Source: Carnegiea gigantea
Taxonomy: Eukaryota > Streptophyta > Magnoliopsida > Caryophyllales > Cactaceae
Length of the DNA stretch: 64,000 bases
NCBI GenBank assembly: GCA_029747015.1
Contig: JAKOGI010000079.1
Span: 1,295,756-1,359,755, forward strand
Direction: 5' to 3'
The translations under genes were made by a program, and so were the position numbers. A model generated the notes under the pieces. It did no database searches. It saw nothing but the letters and a program-made list of their open reading frames with translations, and had not been told where the DNA came from. Of the stretch, positions 10,640 to 23,400 are shown one piece after another (position 1 is the first letter of the stretch; every line of letters begins with the position of its first letter).

Positions 10640-12740
10640 GGAACCAACTGTCTGGGCCATCCTAATCCTTTTTTGGCGTTTCCAAGCTTAGTTAGCGAGC
10701 TGATGCAGCAGCAACATAACGATCTCTGTTATGCAATAACAAACAATGGGACTCATTTTCCATGTGAAGATTGCATCTCAAATTGCCCATTACCCGTATG
10801 GCCACATTGTACGTGAGCCACCCTACCTCTCCAGAGAACCCAAATGGAGCTCCCACCCCCAAGGGAAACAAAAGAGAGAAAATAAAGCTGGCTTACATTG
10901 ACTAATGGTCATATCAATGTTTGAAATTAGCTCTCCAAGTTTTAAATATGGAAGGGCGTAAAAGTGCAATTAACCAGGCGCAATGACAATTCTATAATTT
11001 TACATGAACTAGCAGGAGCAATCAGATTGAAAAATATACACTGATAGTCAAGTGCAAATGCTTCGCTATTCAAAAGGACAGACACAAACACAATCTGAGA
11101 TCAAATGAGTGAAGTCAAACAGAAATGACTGAGAAGGACAAATTGTGGCAAAGCATTCAACACTACTCGAGACAGTTTGAGCATAACGTCACTTACATTT
11201 CATACAATCCACGCCATTTAGCTCCAAACTTAATGCATCTCGGCAATGACTGGAAATTCCGCCATGAATACTTTATATATACATCCATTCACGGTATGTT
11301 GTCATTGCAGCAGAGCAGCCAGTTATGAGCTATGCGAAAAAGCCAAAGAACTGGACATGTGCTCGGTATGCAGTTTGTTCTAAAGTCTAAATTACAAAAG
11401 AAAACCCACATTTGACCTGCAATCTGTTGAATATACCAAATAAACACAAAATGTTAGCACAATCTTTGTGTATGGACTTAAAATGATTTTATACGGCACA
11501 TATGATGGATGAGACCATTAAAACAGTATAAAGGAAAGAGAAATCTGACTCCAAGGCAATAAGTTCCACAAGGTCATATTGTTGCTGATGCAGCACTAAC
11601 CATGTTTGTAGGAAGTCTCCTCTGCCATGCAATTCTTTTAATGCACTTGAGCAATATTTACAATGTGGCAATAATCACCATCCGCTGATTAGTAATATGT
11701 AAACCCCCCCCCCCCCAAAAAACCACACACACACACACAGAGGGGGGGGGCAGTTAGACCCACACCCACATACCTACAGACATCCCACCCCTAAAAAAAC
11801 CCAAAACATCAACCGGTTTTAAAACTAGATGCCTAGGTAGGACTCTTGGGGTATGGATATGGATATCGACGTAAACCTCATCTCCTGTTTGACCCTTGCG
11901 CACGTCCATGTCCATTCCCAGTTGACTAAGCACATGTCTGGGGAGCATTGGCATTCTGCTGACAACATTTTAAAAAAACACACACACACACACACAGTGA
12001 CATTCTAAAGGGAAGTGAGATAAGTTACTCACTTGTGGGCTCATAAATTGGCTTCGATCAATAAACATGGGCATATAATTCCCTAAAATGGTACCAGAAG
12101 CATAAAATGAAAAACGACACACCCAGTTTCGATGGGTAAATAATCAACAACATTGTGGATACCCAACATACTGAAATCAACTACAACACCACTCTTTCCT
12201 GTTTTTGAAATTAAAATTTTCCTAATATAACTTCATATGACATTTCAGTATTACACACAACAAACCTCACGCCCAATTCAGTCATTGACCATTGTCTATG
12301 TCCCGTTCCGAGTTCATATTAGTACTAGTCAAAAAAGCATTAGAAATATACTAATTATATTAAATTCTTGGCGACAATTTTCTTTGAGTTCATGAATTCA
12401 CTTCAATGAATAGACGAGGGGTTACTCCCCCCCCCCCCCCCCAAAAAAAAAAAAAAAAAAGAATACACGAGGGTTCGCAATCCCGTATCATATCACACAA
12501 ACACAAGCATAAAATGAAAACAGCGTCACGGCCATTGTTCACAGGTAAATAATCAACAATATCTTGGATACCCAACTTACTAAACTCAACCCCAATACAA
12601 AGAACAGCCAACGAAAACAAAGCAGTAAAAATTAAAGGTGAAGAATACAGAAACCGTTTTGAGCCTGTTAACGATGATTTCCGTTTTGGGGTCTCTGTTG
12701 GCTGAGCGGCTCAGGGCTTCGTCAGACATAATCTACAACC
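10640..12740 (-). repeat. duplicated block matching 20010-24240
   Basis: The block follows the intron and exon order of the poly(A) polymerase locus. Matched phrases include GACTCATTTTCCATNTGAAGA, AATGCATCTCNGCAATGACTGG, AGGAAGTCTCCTNTGCCATG, CAGTTGACTAAGCACA and TTTCCNTNTTGNGGTC. DNA corresponding to about 20720-23200 of the parent is missing, so the copy has lost about 2.5 kb in the middle. It holds the pseudogene listed next. Homopolymer and (CA)n tracts (11704-11740, 11980-11997, 12427-12460) have accumulated in it. Confidence 0.85.
11197..12729 (-). pseudogene. truncated poly(A) polymerase pseudogene
   Basis: Three of the parent's nine exons can be matched. Pseudo-exon 1 (12655-12729) keeps its 75-bp length and reads MSDEALSRS, then KTEIIVNRLKT. 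Pseudo-exon 2 (11550-11657) keeps 108 bp, but its acceptor AG is now AA, its donor GTAAGT is now GTCAGA, and an in-frame TGA replaces a codon after ASATI. Pseudo-exon 6 (11197-11258) is 62 instead of 63 bp and reads NFQSLPRCIKFGAKWRG. Exons 3-5, which carry all three catalytic aspartates, are deleted, and exons 7-9 were not found. The copy cannot encode an active enzyme. Transcription is still possible from a shared promoter. Confidence 0.88.
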
Positions 12741-12867
12741 TCCAAAAATGAAAAACCCCAATTCAGAAACGATGGAATTCGCAGACCCGGAAACCCTAAC
12801 AACAATATCAGCAAAACCCACAACGGAAAGATTGAATTTGAATCTCTAGTCTCTGACGGGTTTTAGC

Positions 12868-13458
12868 TAGAGCTGGTTAATAGATCGTGTCGCATGGGGA
12901 TCGTGTTCGTGTCGAGCTTAAACGAGTTGAAAATTTCTCGATCTGAACCTATCCTGTTTATTAAAAGGGTTGAAAAACCTTAATCTGTACCCATTTAATT
13001 TTTAAACGGGTTGATCCGCTTAACCCGTTTAAGATAAACAAGTCAAGTTCAGTCGCCTAATTAACCATTTACACATTTAATATCTTCAACTAATACGTAA
13101 TTATAGTGTTAGAAATTAAGTTTACATATCACATTAAATAATTACTCTTTAAAATTTCCTTAATTCATCATAATTCACAATTTTTAAAAATTTGTATATT
13201 CTTAATTATCTAATAAAAAGTAAATGGATAGATGACAAATGGAAAAATGAGTTGAGTTATTTAACTCATTTAATTAAGCGGGTTAAATAGGTACTTTTTC
13301 GTGTCGAAAATCTCAACCTGAACCTAACCTATTTAATTAGACGGGTTGAACGTGTCAACCCATTTAATTAAACGGGTCGAAAATTTATACCCAAACCCAC
13401 TTAACTTCGTGTCGGGTTCGGATCGGTAATCGTATCGGGTCAGCTTTTCCCAACTCTA
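12868..13458. mobile_element. hAT-like MITE, 591 bp
   Basis: The left end is TAGAGCTGG. The right end, reverse complemented, is TAGAGTTGG. The flanks GTTTTAGC (12860-12867) and ATTTTAAC (13459-13466) agree at 6 of 8 positions. The interior repeats AACGGGTTGA and ACCCGTTTAA-type motifs on both strands. It sits just upstream of the poly(A) polymerase pseudogene. It is related in style to the 209-bp element at 29092. Confidence 0.75.
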
Positions 13459-13466
13459 ATTTTAAC

Positions 13467-13987
13467 TATTATTTAATCAGAAAGGGGGGAGGAGAGAGAA
13501 AACGGGAAATGGGTCATGACTATGGGCTACCCAAGAGCCCTGATGACCCACAAACAGCCATTAGCAAGGCACTCGAAGGGTATTTTAATTTTTCCCGCGC
13601 AAAATTGCCTTGTCTTTCGCTCCAAAGTATGACCGTTGGGGCAAAATCTTAGGGTAAACTTATTCCCCAAGTTGTAACAAGATTTTCATTCTCAATTAGG
13701 AAACTTTTTCACTAGTCCCACAATTTTGCTCGTTAAAAGACTTTCCTTTTCATGTTGATCTCCCTCCCCTAACCAAAAACCACTCAAATCAAACACCCCC
13801 TTTCTCCTGATTTTGGCTTGTTTCTCAAGTTCTTCCTGAAGTTCAACAACAAATAGCACATCATCTAGATTTAGTGGCCTACAGGTTATTCGCTTGCTCT
13901 GGAGTACGTACCTTTTCTGTCTCTGAAATTGTTTGCTGTGTGTGAGGAGTTTGATTGATTGAAGAAACTTGAAGGTGGTGGGTGAAT
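13467..13987. other. intergenic DNA upstream of the B3 pseudogene
   Basis: No gene seen. The last 250 bases are CT-rich and could be the old leader of the B3 gene. Confidence 0.4.
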
Positions 13988-14768
13988 ATGAGGATCAGGA
14001 AGAGAATTCTTACTAAGGAAGATTTTGGGGACGATCCGATTAGCAAGTACTGTTGTTCTTCTCTTTCCTCCTTGGATGTTTTGGTAATTGTGGCTCAGAA
14101 AGCCCTTGAGAAGGAGACTGCCCTTTCTTCAATCTCCTTCCTGAGAGTGAAAGTGGTTGAACGTGAACAACACAAAGTCAGGAATATGATCAAGATGAAG
14201 CTGTTTGAATGCCAAGCAACTCAAGTTGAGGAAAACACTATGGTTGAACAACAATTCACTTCTTCTGGCAACCCCAAAATGGAGACATCAGAGCTTCCTC
14301 AGATTGAAAAAACTGCACCAAAACCCAACATTCCCATCACCATGGTCGAAGTTGAAGAGAATGCCGGTAAGGGAATGTAAGAAACGTCTCTCTCACTGAA
14401 GAGGAGAAACAAATGATGAAAGTTCGAGATGACAAAAAGAGTCTGGTGGGTATAAGGGTCAAAGTGATTGAACCAGGGTTGGAGGGCACAGAACTCACAT
14501 CCAAGAAGCGGGTTTGCACAAAAAGCTCTTCAAATTACGTTCTTGTGAATAACTGCTTTGAAATGGTGGTTAAGAATGGATCAGGGATGGAGATGACATT
14601 CAGATCTGGTCTTTCAGGATTGATGGCAAACTCACCTTTGCATTGGTCAAGCTTCCAGGAAGTAGCAAGAACAGTTCCTTCGAAAGAAGTAACAGCAAAA
14701 CCACTGAAGTTGAGGTTGATCAGCATAGTACTTTTCCTTTCCACTGGGGTGCCAAACGAAGAACTTAG
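13988..14768 (+). pseudogene. B3-domain protein gene, two frameshifts
   Basis: From the ATG at 13988 the frame reads MRIRKRILTKEDFGDDPISK and LDVLVIVAQKALEKE, then stops at about 14380. Resemblance continues in another frame (NVSLTEEEKQMMKVRDDK, VKVIEPGLEGTELTSKK, NYVLVNNCFEMVVKNG). It shifts again near 14580 into DGDDIQIWSFRIDGKLTFAL and VKLPGSSK, ending at 14768. The last pieces are the core of the plant B3 (DUF313-type) DNA-binding fold. Family members are normally one exon, so introns do not explain the breaks. The intact relative in this window is at 60861-61895. Homology is clear. Loss of function is inferred from the two shifts. Confidence 0.8.
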
Positions 14769-15858
14769 TTTCTTCTTCTATTACTGATTGTCTAAATTGT
14801 GCCTTTTCTTTATTCTTTAATTCTTTCGTTGATAGGGAATTACTAGCACATTGAGATTTATGCTGCAATCTGGTGATTCATGACACTACTGTGAATTTTT
14901 GTAAAGCCCCTGTACTTTTTGGTCCAGAATACAAAAATACAAGCATTTTCTGTCTTCTTTCAATTTGCAGCAGTTTAAGAGTAGCTTGGCTTGGACTTTT
15001 GAAAAATACAAGCATTTGATGATCAATTCTATATACGTGCTAAGTATTGTTGCCTTTAATCTAGGTTCTTTAATTTTTTAGGTAGTTAAAGGAGTCATCA
15101 TTGTCTACAGTTCTTAAACTTTCGATTATAATCAGACAATGGTAATGTGTATTATCACACCATCTTTCATCTGTTTTTACTAAAGCCCATCTCCAATTTA
15201 ATCATACAAAAATATCACCATCAGTCATCATGATCTAAAACAAAATAGGGTCAATATGACTTACACTTAATATGCATAATAATATGTGGGTGAACCTTAA
15301 GTTCTACATTACTGTTTAATCTTCATGTATTTATCTTAGTAGAAAAATGATCACTAAAGGAGATATGATCACTCGCATTGACCAATAAGATTAGGAAGCA
15401 GTATTTGGAGTTAGGTAACTGAAGCTGTGAGAATTCACGCCTTTATATTTGCTACTACCTAAATTGTGCTTCAATTTTCGGGTTCATTGATCATTGACTG
15501 GAGTGAAGCTAATGGCTGGTTCATAAGGTAGAGGTCTCCTAGATCCAGTTCAGACATTTTTGATTCACAAGATTCGAAGCCAAGAACCTTATTAACGGTA
15601 GCAAGATTCAAGTCCGAGAACTTTGTTAAGGGTAACAACAAGAACAAGCACCACATCACTTGATCAACTACTATGTTATATTTTACTTGCTCAAGTAAAA
15701 GATAGAATGATACAGACAGATGAACTTTTTAGTGAATCATGTTTTTGTGAGATTATGCACTCATATTTATGAATCATTTATGAAATGTAATGTGTTCATG
15801 TACTGCATAATTTTTATCCACTTTTTTGGCCAAATTTTATCCATGCATATCTCGCTAT
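14769..15858. other. intergenic DNA, no gene seen
   Basis: AT-rich, with short unrelated frames only. A 62-codon minus-strand frame at 15471-15659 has a hydrophobic start but no recognisable family. Confidence 0.5.
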
Positions 15859-16414
15859 CTAATTAGTACCATCTACAACCACCTCACAATTTGGAATATC
15901 CAGAGAGACAGGCACAAGAATATATGTGTACGATACGATAGAAAAAGCAACCTTAGAAAGGTCATATGTGGCCTTGCTATCCTTGCATATGGGTGACTTC
16001 ATTGGCCTCTTAAAGCTCATCTCGCAGAATTCAACATTGGTTGGGACAACTCCCATCTTGTCCAACAACCCTTCTGGAGTTTCGCTCAGCCAGTTCATGA
16101 TGATCGCGTTGTATATGTCCATGCACTCATCAAAGAGTTGCTTCCTTTTTGGGTCTATTGATGGGTCTTTTAGGAGACTGACCATGTGATTGCGAGTTTG
16201 AGTTGCCTTCCCCATGACATGGACAATCAAGACGGTAGCTAGACCATGAATATCCTTGGCCAAACAGGTACAAGGGTCTGATTTTAGAGTTCAAACACAG
16301 GAGATAGTTGGGAGTTTTCTTACATATTTGGCTGATCAAAGTGGCATTTCGTGTATGGAGAAAACAGACAAGGTGGGCTGCAAAATAGAGGACTATGAAG
16401 GGTATACTGTCCAT
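15859..16414 (-). pseudogene. invertase/pectin methylesterase inhibitor, frameshifted
   Basis: The minus strand starts MDSIPFIVLYFAAHLVCFLH, NATLISQICKKTPNYLLC, which parallels the signal peptide and first cysteine pair of the gene at 59250. Near 16265 the frame shifts. The rest, in a second frame, reads AKDIHGLATVLIVHVMGKAT, LFDECMDIYNAIIMNWL, VPTNVEFCEMSF and SPICKDSKATYDLSKVAF. All four family cysteines are present across the two frames, so only a small indel separates this from an intact gene. A sequencing error cannot be excluded, but divergence from the intact copy and extra C-terminal residues fit a relaxed pseudogene. Confidence 0.82.
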
Positions 16415-17492
16415 ATCTTAAGGCTAGTGCTTTTGTAATGTTGGAACAACATGGCTATTGCCTATGGATTTTCTGTGGGCATTGTCAATGTAATAGCTCA
16501 GTTGACATCAATTCAATTTCCATGAGACTTTGCAAATCCTGTAAGATTTTGTTCTCAAACATGACTTCGAAGCCAGGATGTCCAAAAAAAGGGATTTAAG
16601 TTAATAAATGTTGAGCTGCAAGAATTCAACTGCTTCTGGATTTTATATCTTCTCCCTTGGGATAAAATATGTGGAATATTGGTTTTCAACAAAAATATTT
16701 CTGTTTTCATTCTAAAAGAAAATACAAATTGTAAGACAAACTACAATATTCTTTTTTCGGAAAGTAAAGATTCCATTACTTTCAAAATAGGATCTGAAAT
16801 AAAGAGTAATAAACAAACTCATTCCCACTTCACAATCTCACAGGGCATAAACCTGTTCCCAGCAACCCTCCCAAGCCCCAATGTAAAAAGAACAATATTC
16901 TGACTACAAATTTTAATCAGCAATGATGCTGAAAACACTCCATGACTGCTTTCTTTCTACAGTCTTGGCTTCTATTGTGCAACCCCAGCTTAACTCCTTG
17001 GACAATGTCCTTTACTTGCCTCTGGTTGTCTTTGCAAGATCCTCGTGTTTCTCTCACCAAATCCAATATGCTGCAGCAGCAACAAAACCTGCTTTTGCTA
17101 TGTGCTTGAGAAGCCTTTTGCAATTATCTCTAGTTTGAAACCACATACTACGATTACATACATGGTATGTTGATCCGTCATCCCTAGCGTTTCCAACTTC
17201 ATGTTTACCACTAGTAACATATGAATCATCTCCAAAGAATTATCAGTCGTTGACAAGACATTTTCCACCTTATTATTTGCAGTAGGATATAAATTCTGAA
17301 AGCATATTTGGATATTCCGGTGAGGGAGAACTCATACCTCCTGTAATATGAACACATCCATGCTCTGCCCGGCGCACAAAAAAAGAAAGTGTATCACCAA
17401 TTTTCTGCTTGGCAAGAGTCTGTGCAAGAAGGTTCCGACAAAACTACATCAGATTTGCACAGGTACGGGGGTTTCTTTTTTTTGGGGGGGGG
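16415..17492. other. 3' flank of the poly(A) polymerase gene
   Basis: No independent gene recognised. The minus-strand 3' UTR of the poly(A) polymerase must lie just below 17493. A T-run/G-run tract is at about 17476-17492. Confidence 0.45.
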
Positions 17493-20400
17493 CTAAATGA
17501 AAGCATAACCAATTAAATGATTAGGAAGATGCTGTGACGGTGTTGCTCGCTGATCATAGTCCGCAGTTCTCCAGCATGCTTTTGTTCCCTTAAATTTTCC
17601 GGTAGGAAAATGAGTGGTGCTTGGAAATTCGGAAGCTTGAACCACAGCCAATCTGATCTTCCCGGTTGGACCTCCATTCAACTGGTTTCGGAAATCCTCC
17701 TCAACTAAAGCTATGTTAAACTGCGCGCGACTTGGATGTAGGCCCCAGCAGAAGACAACACTTGGCTCTGCCTCTGATGACCCAATTTCAACATATTCTG
17801 TGGGGTTGGGGTCACAAGAACGCCTGACCTCCTCCAACTGCAAGTAAAAATAAACAAAAGTGAGACAAGCCTCGGGTGCATATATCCTGTAATGAAACGA
17901 CGTGCAAAGTAAACAATTAAAAGAGAGAAGGTGACAGCCATATTGCCAAATTGTCTGCAGCTGAATTTTCAGAAGCAATACAAAAGTACAAATTGTGAAC
18001 TCAATAATACAGGCAAGAAGAATTCATTTTTCCAATACTGTAAGCCAGTCGCAACTCACAACACAACCCAAAAAACATGAAAGGCATTCAGCATGTACAG
18101 ATCGAAGCTGAGCATGTTGGGCAGTTCATTCTGTGGCTCGAATAGCCACCACATACCCCGAAGCCCAGGTTTGATCCCAGGCTCCTAATCCCCTCCTCCG
18201 GGCCGGGGCCATCGGTACCCTATCAAGGCGCTTAAGTTTGAATTTATTGAAAACAAAAAAGGATGCGTAAATTGGAAAGGTGGTACACACGTACCTTAAG
18301 AATGAGACGAGGAAAACGTGACTTTACCCACCCAATCCAATCTCCCAAGTCATCTTTCTCCCAAGCTGACAGATAAATCTTGAGAAACCATGAATATCTC
18401 TTACGGTAGTCAGAAGGTTCAAATAGACTACCCCAGTCGAAGTCAGGCCTCAGGAGATCCTGCAATGTCAAGAGGCACAAATCAATGTATATAAGATTAA
18501 AAATCAAGGCCAACAAATAACCCATCATAAAATCACTGAAACTGCCGAGCTCCTCAAGACTTGGTTGCATGCGCCATTGACTTAATAAAACCATTGCTGA
18601 TGGAGTATTTACTCAATGCAAACTCAACAAGAAGACTAACGCTGGTTATGTTGTGCCCGCGAAGAAATTCAATCCGGATTCGATTGAAGGTGCCGCGCGT
18701 GATATTAGAATGGCAGAATTCATATGGGCTGCAGGGCAATCTAATGGGCATGCAGGACATTTTGTCATTCGTATCTTCCTTAAATGTCATCATCTCATCT
18801 TGCAACGCAACAGGTATGGGCCAAGGCCAATTGGCAAAAGCGTCAAAGAAGCTCATCACAAGAACACTTAAGCCAGCATCTGGATTCTTCAGACAAATGA
18901 AAGCTGCTAGGATAGCCAAGTGTATTCCACCAAGGTACCCGAACAACTGAAACAAACACATGGCCATGAATACCTGATTAAGCAAAGCCAGGTACACCCT
19001 GGAAGATAGCCAAATGGAAAGACAATTCTGAACAGAAGTGAGATAGGTTTAAAAACATTTAGTGGAAGCCACTGCCAGAAGAAAGGGTTGGGGGGGGGGG
19101 GGGGGGGGGGGGGAGTGGACACACAAAGCCTACCTCCACTTCCTCTTATTTCATGCATTGGCTTCACATACAGCATACCACAAAGCCAATACTTTTCTTT
19201 CCTTCCCTCTTTGGCATTGTCATATCCTTTACTTGGTCTTGATAGATAAGTAACAAGATCATCCACACAAAAAGGATCCAGCAAGGACAGGTCTAGAGTC
19301 AGGCGAAATAGGTTTTTAAAAGGCACATAAGGGATTCAACATCACGATGGACTAAAACCACTCGGGAAAAAGGAGCCTACATGAAATGATAGACTCAGTA
19401 CCAAAAACTAGAAGCGTGATATCTAGAACAAACCTAGGAAAAACTAACATATCATTCTCAAAGGAGGGATGGGTAAGGTAAATTCACCGGGATTCCCTCG
19501 TTATACTAGGAATCTAAATGTTTGCATAATACATTCCCCTATATAGTCTTTGTTCTCACAACACCACCTAGTATTCAAGAAAAGCGTAGTATCAAACTAT
19601 CAATATTCTAACAAAATGTTCAGTTCAAAAAAGAAAAAGAAAGCTTCTAAACATCAACATGCATCTTCTTATCCACACAAGGACTGCAGCATCCCAAGGC
19701 TAGACAAAAGGGAAGGAGCCAAAAGTAGATCAAATACTGCCCTACCAGACCAAACCAATAGCAGCTCTAACAGGGGGGGGGGGAAGGGAATCACCACCAG
19801 GAGCACCCGGGATTTTTTGGAGGGGTGGCGGTGGTTTTGTTTACTTCAAGACAAACAATGTGTCCTTTTCCGACAAAAACAGAAGAAGGCCTGCAAGATG
19901 GGTTGTGTGGCATGTTAGACATTGGTTCTCATCAAGGGCACTAGCCCTGGCCTCGCAGCAACTGTGCAACTGAATCTCATACGCTTAATGGAGGTAAGGA
20001 CACACGCCTTAGAAACCAACTGTCTGTGCAGTCTTAATATTTTTGTGCTTTCCAAGATTAGTTAGCAAGTCAGTGCAACAGCAATATAACAATCCGAGTT
20101 ACGCACTCACAAACAAATGGACTCATTTTCCATCTGAAGATTGTATTTCAAACACCACTACCCAGCAAGATTGCCCATTATCCCCTATTTCCACATTGCA
20201 AGTAAGCCATCTAACTGCCCGAAATACCCAAATGAAGTCGCCCGCCCCCCCCCCCAAAAAAAAGGGCCAGTTCAGATGGCAAATGCGCGTATCAAATTAC
20301 TGAAATTAGCCCTTCAAGTTTTAAACTTGGAAATAATTAACCAGGTGCAATGAAAAATCCAGAATTTTGCTCGAACTAGCAGGAGTAATGACATTTCAAA

Positions 20401-23400
20401 ATAACATGTTGATGGTGAAGTAGCAAATGCTTCTCTACACAAAAAGACAGAAGACAATCACAAATCTGAGATTAAATAAGTGAAGTCAAAACAGAGAAAT
20501 GACTGAGAAAGACCTACTGTGGCCAAGCATTCAACACTAACTACTAAGCAAGACAGTTTGAGTTAAAGGCTACTTACACAGGGCAGTTAAAGGCTACTTA
20601 CACAGGGCTACTTACATTAGGACAGTTTGAGTGAAAGACTACTTACATTTCCATGCACTCCACGCCGTTTAGCCCAAAACTTAATGCATCTCAGCAATGA
20701 CTGGAAATTCTGCCATGGATATAAAATATTACAAAATGTACATATGGTACACCTGGTTCAGTGACAATTCACGAAAGAAAAGGGCAAATTGTGACTAATG
20801 TGATGTCTACTCAAACCAGCAAATGTTCCCATAAGTTCAGTTAGCTATTAACATCTAGAAGCAGAGGAAATCCTAGATGTATGTGCTGGCATGCTGCAAA
20901 CCAAACGTGCCTGATGTTTTGAGTTTAACAATTCATTTCTTTGTACTTTGTCCTCCTCAGCTTTCTCTCACAAAGCTGGCGAGCATGCTTACAATCAATG
21001 ACATCAAACATAAGAGATGAATGCAAATTATATGTCTGACTTGTGTTAGAGGTTGGCACTAATAGCCTCTGTGTGCGCGCATGCAGATGCATGTGTCTGC
21101 AATGGAAACAGATCGCATTTACAAGCTCAACACTAATTACGCCCTACTTGCAATCAAACATTACCATTGTTACCAAGATTGCAATATGAGAGGACTTGTG
21201 GCGTCGGTAGGATGATGGTATTCTATGACATACTACAGTATGGTAAAGTACAACCTGTTTGACGGTTACTACAAATCTCTCCCAGTCTAACATTAGGCAA
21301 TACACCATATGCTACTCAGGCAAATGATTACTAAATGTTCCGCGCAAAGAAGAAAAAAAGGAGTGTCCTTAGCCAAGTCCAAATACATTTGGAATTTAAA
21401 ATCTTCATCTCCAAACAAGGAAACACAGAGCAAAATATTTACAATACTTGCAACTATAGCTTTTAAGACGGAAGAAAAGAGAAAAACTTCCCACAATGGT
21501 TAGAATCAGAAATATAGCAGTTAATCAAGCCGGGAGATTACCTGCAAGTTTGGAACAAGTTGAAGGATACTTTGGTTAACACGTACTCTAGACAAGCTTT
21601 TCCTACTATTATCATCAATACCTATCAGAGACACCGGATCCAACAGATCTACATTCTGCATGTGAAATGTTATAAGCTCATCAAATTCAGACCCAAAAGA
21701 AAAAAGAAAAACTATCAGAAGAACCAGTACATGCCACAACAACTTGGCACACTCCATCTGGATATCTTCTCTGACCCATTTAGAACAAAATTAAGCAAAC
21801 TGCAAAAATTAACATTGATGTAATGATGTCACACGCTCAGCCACAGAAAGATGAACAGAAGCATAGAAATCAACAGAAATTCACAAAGTCTTTGGAACGT
21901 ATGCATGCCATAAGAATCGAACTAAGAAGATGGATATCCATCTATGCAGAGAGGTCGTACTCACTTTAAGAACAGATGTGAACTGAAGCTGAGCATATGG
22001 CAAATCAACCGAAATCCCTTCAAACTTAAACCGCATCAGTGGCACCTTAGCATCTTTGACAGAATGCACATCCAACACCCCTGGCGTGTTTTTAAGCATG
22101 TTGCATAAAACAACAAAGAAATCTTCCTGACAAGTCAAATGTTTCTAATGAGGCTAAGCCTAGAATGTAAATATCATGTCAAGCTCAAATGCTCAATAAG
22201 AGGGATGCTAACAGAAACATACTGCACAAGAAGCACAGCAAGGGCCAACACAAAGTGCATCAATATCAGACTCTGAACTATGAACCTGGGTAAAGAGAAG
22301 AAGAAGAGTCATAGATCAATACAATATCCAGAATTCTAAGCTTTTTTATATTCATTATAAAACAGAAACACTTCAAAGGCCATTAATTCTTGAATGAAGT
22401 CTCTTGCACCAACTTTAATTGGCAAACAATTATTAAGTGACCATTTAATGGCGGTAGATGTTGATCATAGACCTTGAGTTTGAGAAACATGAATATAGCA
22501 TCACAAAAAGCAGTATCGCTGGCTTTCAAAAGATTGAATACTTCCTAGACGGACAACACTCTATCTTTCCACTGAAAGAAAAGAATATCTAGACATGGAA
22601 ATGGCTCCTTTATTGAAAAAGCTTCTCTACTATTTTAGATTTAGTGCATATGCAAAGTACATAGGGCATGGCATGTTGAAGGCAACCAATCTAGAACAGG
22701 CAAGATACTTAGTGAGTACCATTCTCTAGTGAGACAACATATTTTCCTTGTCAAATGCAGGGCAACAATAGTCGAACATGTTTGAACCTTTATTTCTTGT
22801 AGTTTTCAATTCATTTCAAGAACCTACAATGAGTGATCAATGCTCTGACATGGCCACGTACAGAATCCGAAGCCTCCATTTAAGACTAAAAACGCACAAT
22901 TTTTAGAAAAATGGCCAACGGATACCTCATTTCACATGAACAGCTCCGCGCTCTGAACTGAGCATGCGTCAAATTTATAGTAAATTTGCACAAGCATTTG
23001 AAGCTTTTGAAACTTGCCAAAAGGCCGATTCGTTAGAAATGCCTAATATAAGTGCACCTGTGCATCTAGCTATTTTGGGGTTCAATATCATAGTTGAGAA
23101 TCAACACTCAGATACCACAACCATTCACAGTATCTTGCATGCATTTTACATGCGTGACAATGCAAATCATAGAGTCATAATAGCAGAGGAGTGGCCAGTA
23201 GGTTATGAACTAGGAGCAGAGAGGCAGAGAGCCTCAGAATTGGATGTGAGCTCGACACGCAGTCTGTTCTGAGCTATGTAGAAAACCCATATTTGAAATG
23301 CAATCTGTTCAAAATACCAAATAAACACAATCTGTGTATTGGTTTAAAATGACTTTATGTTGCACGTATGATCAATGAGACCATCAAAACAGCATGAACG

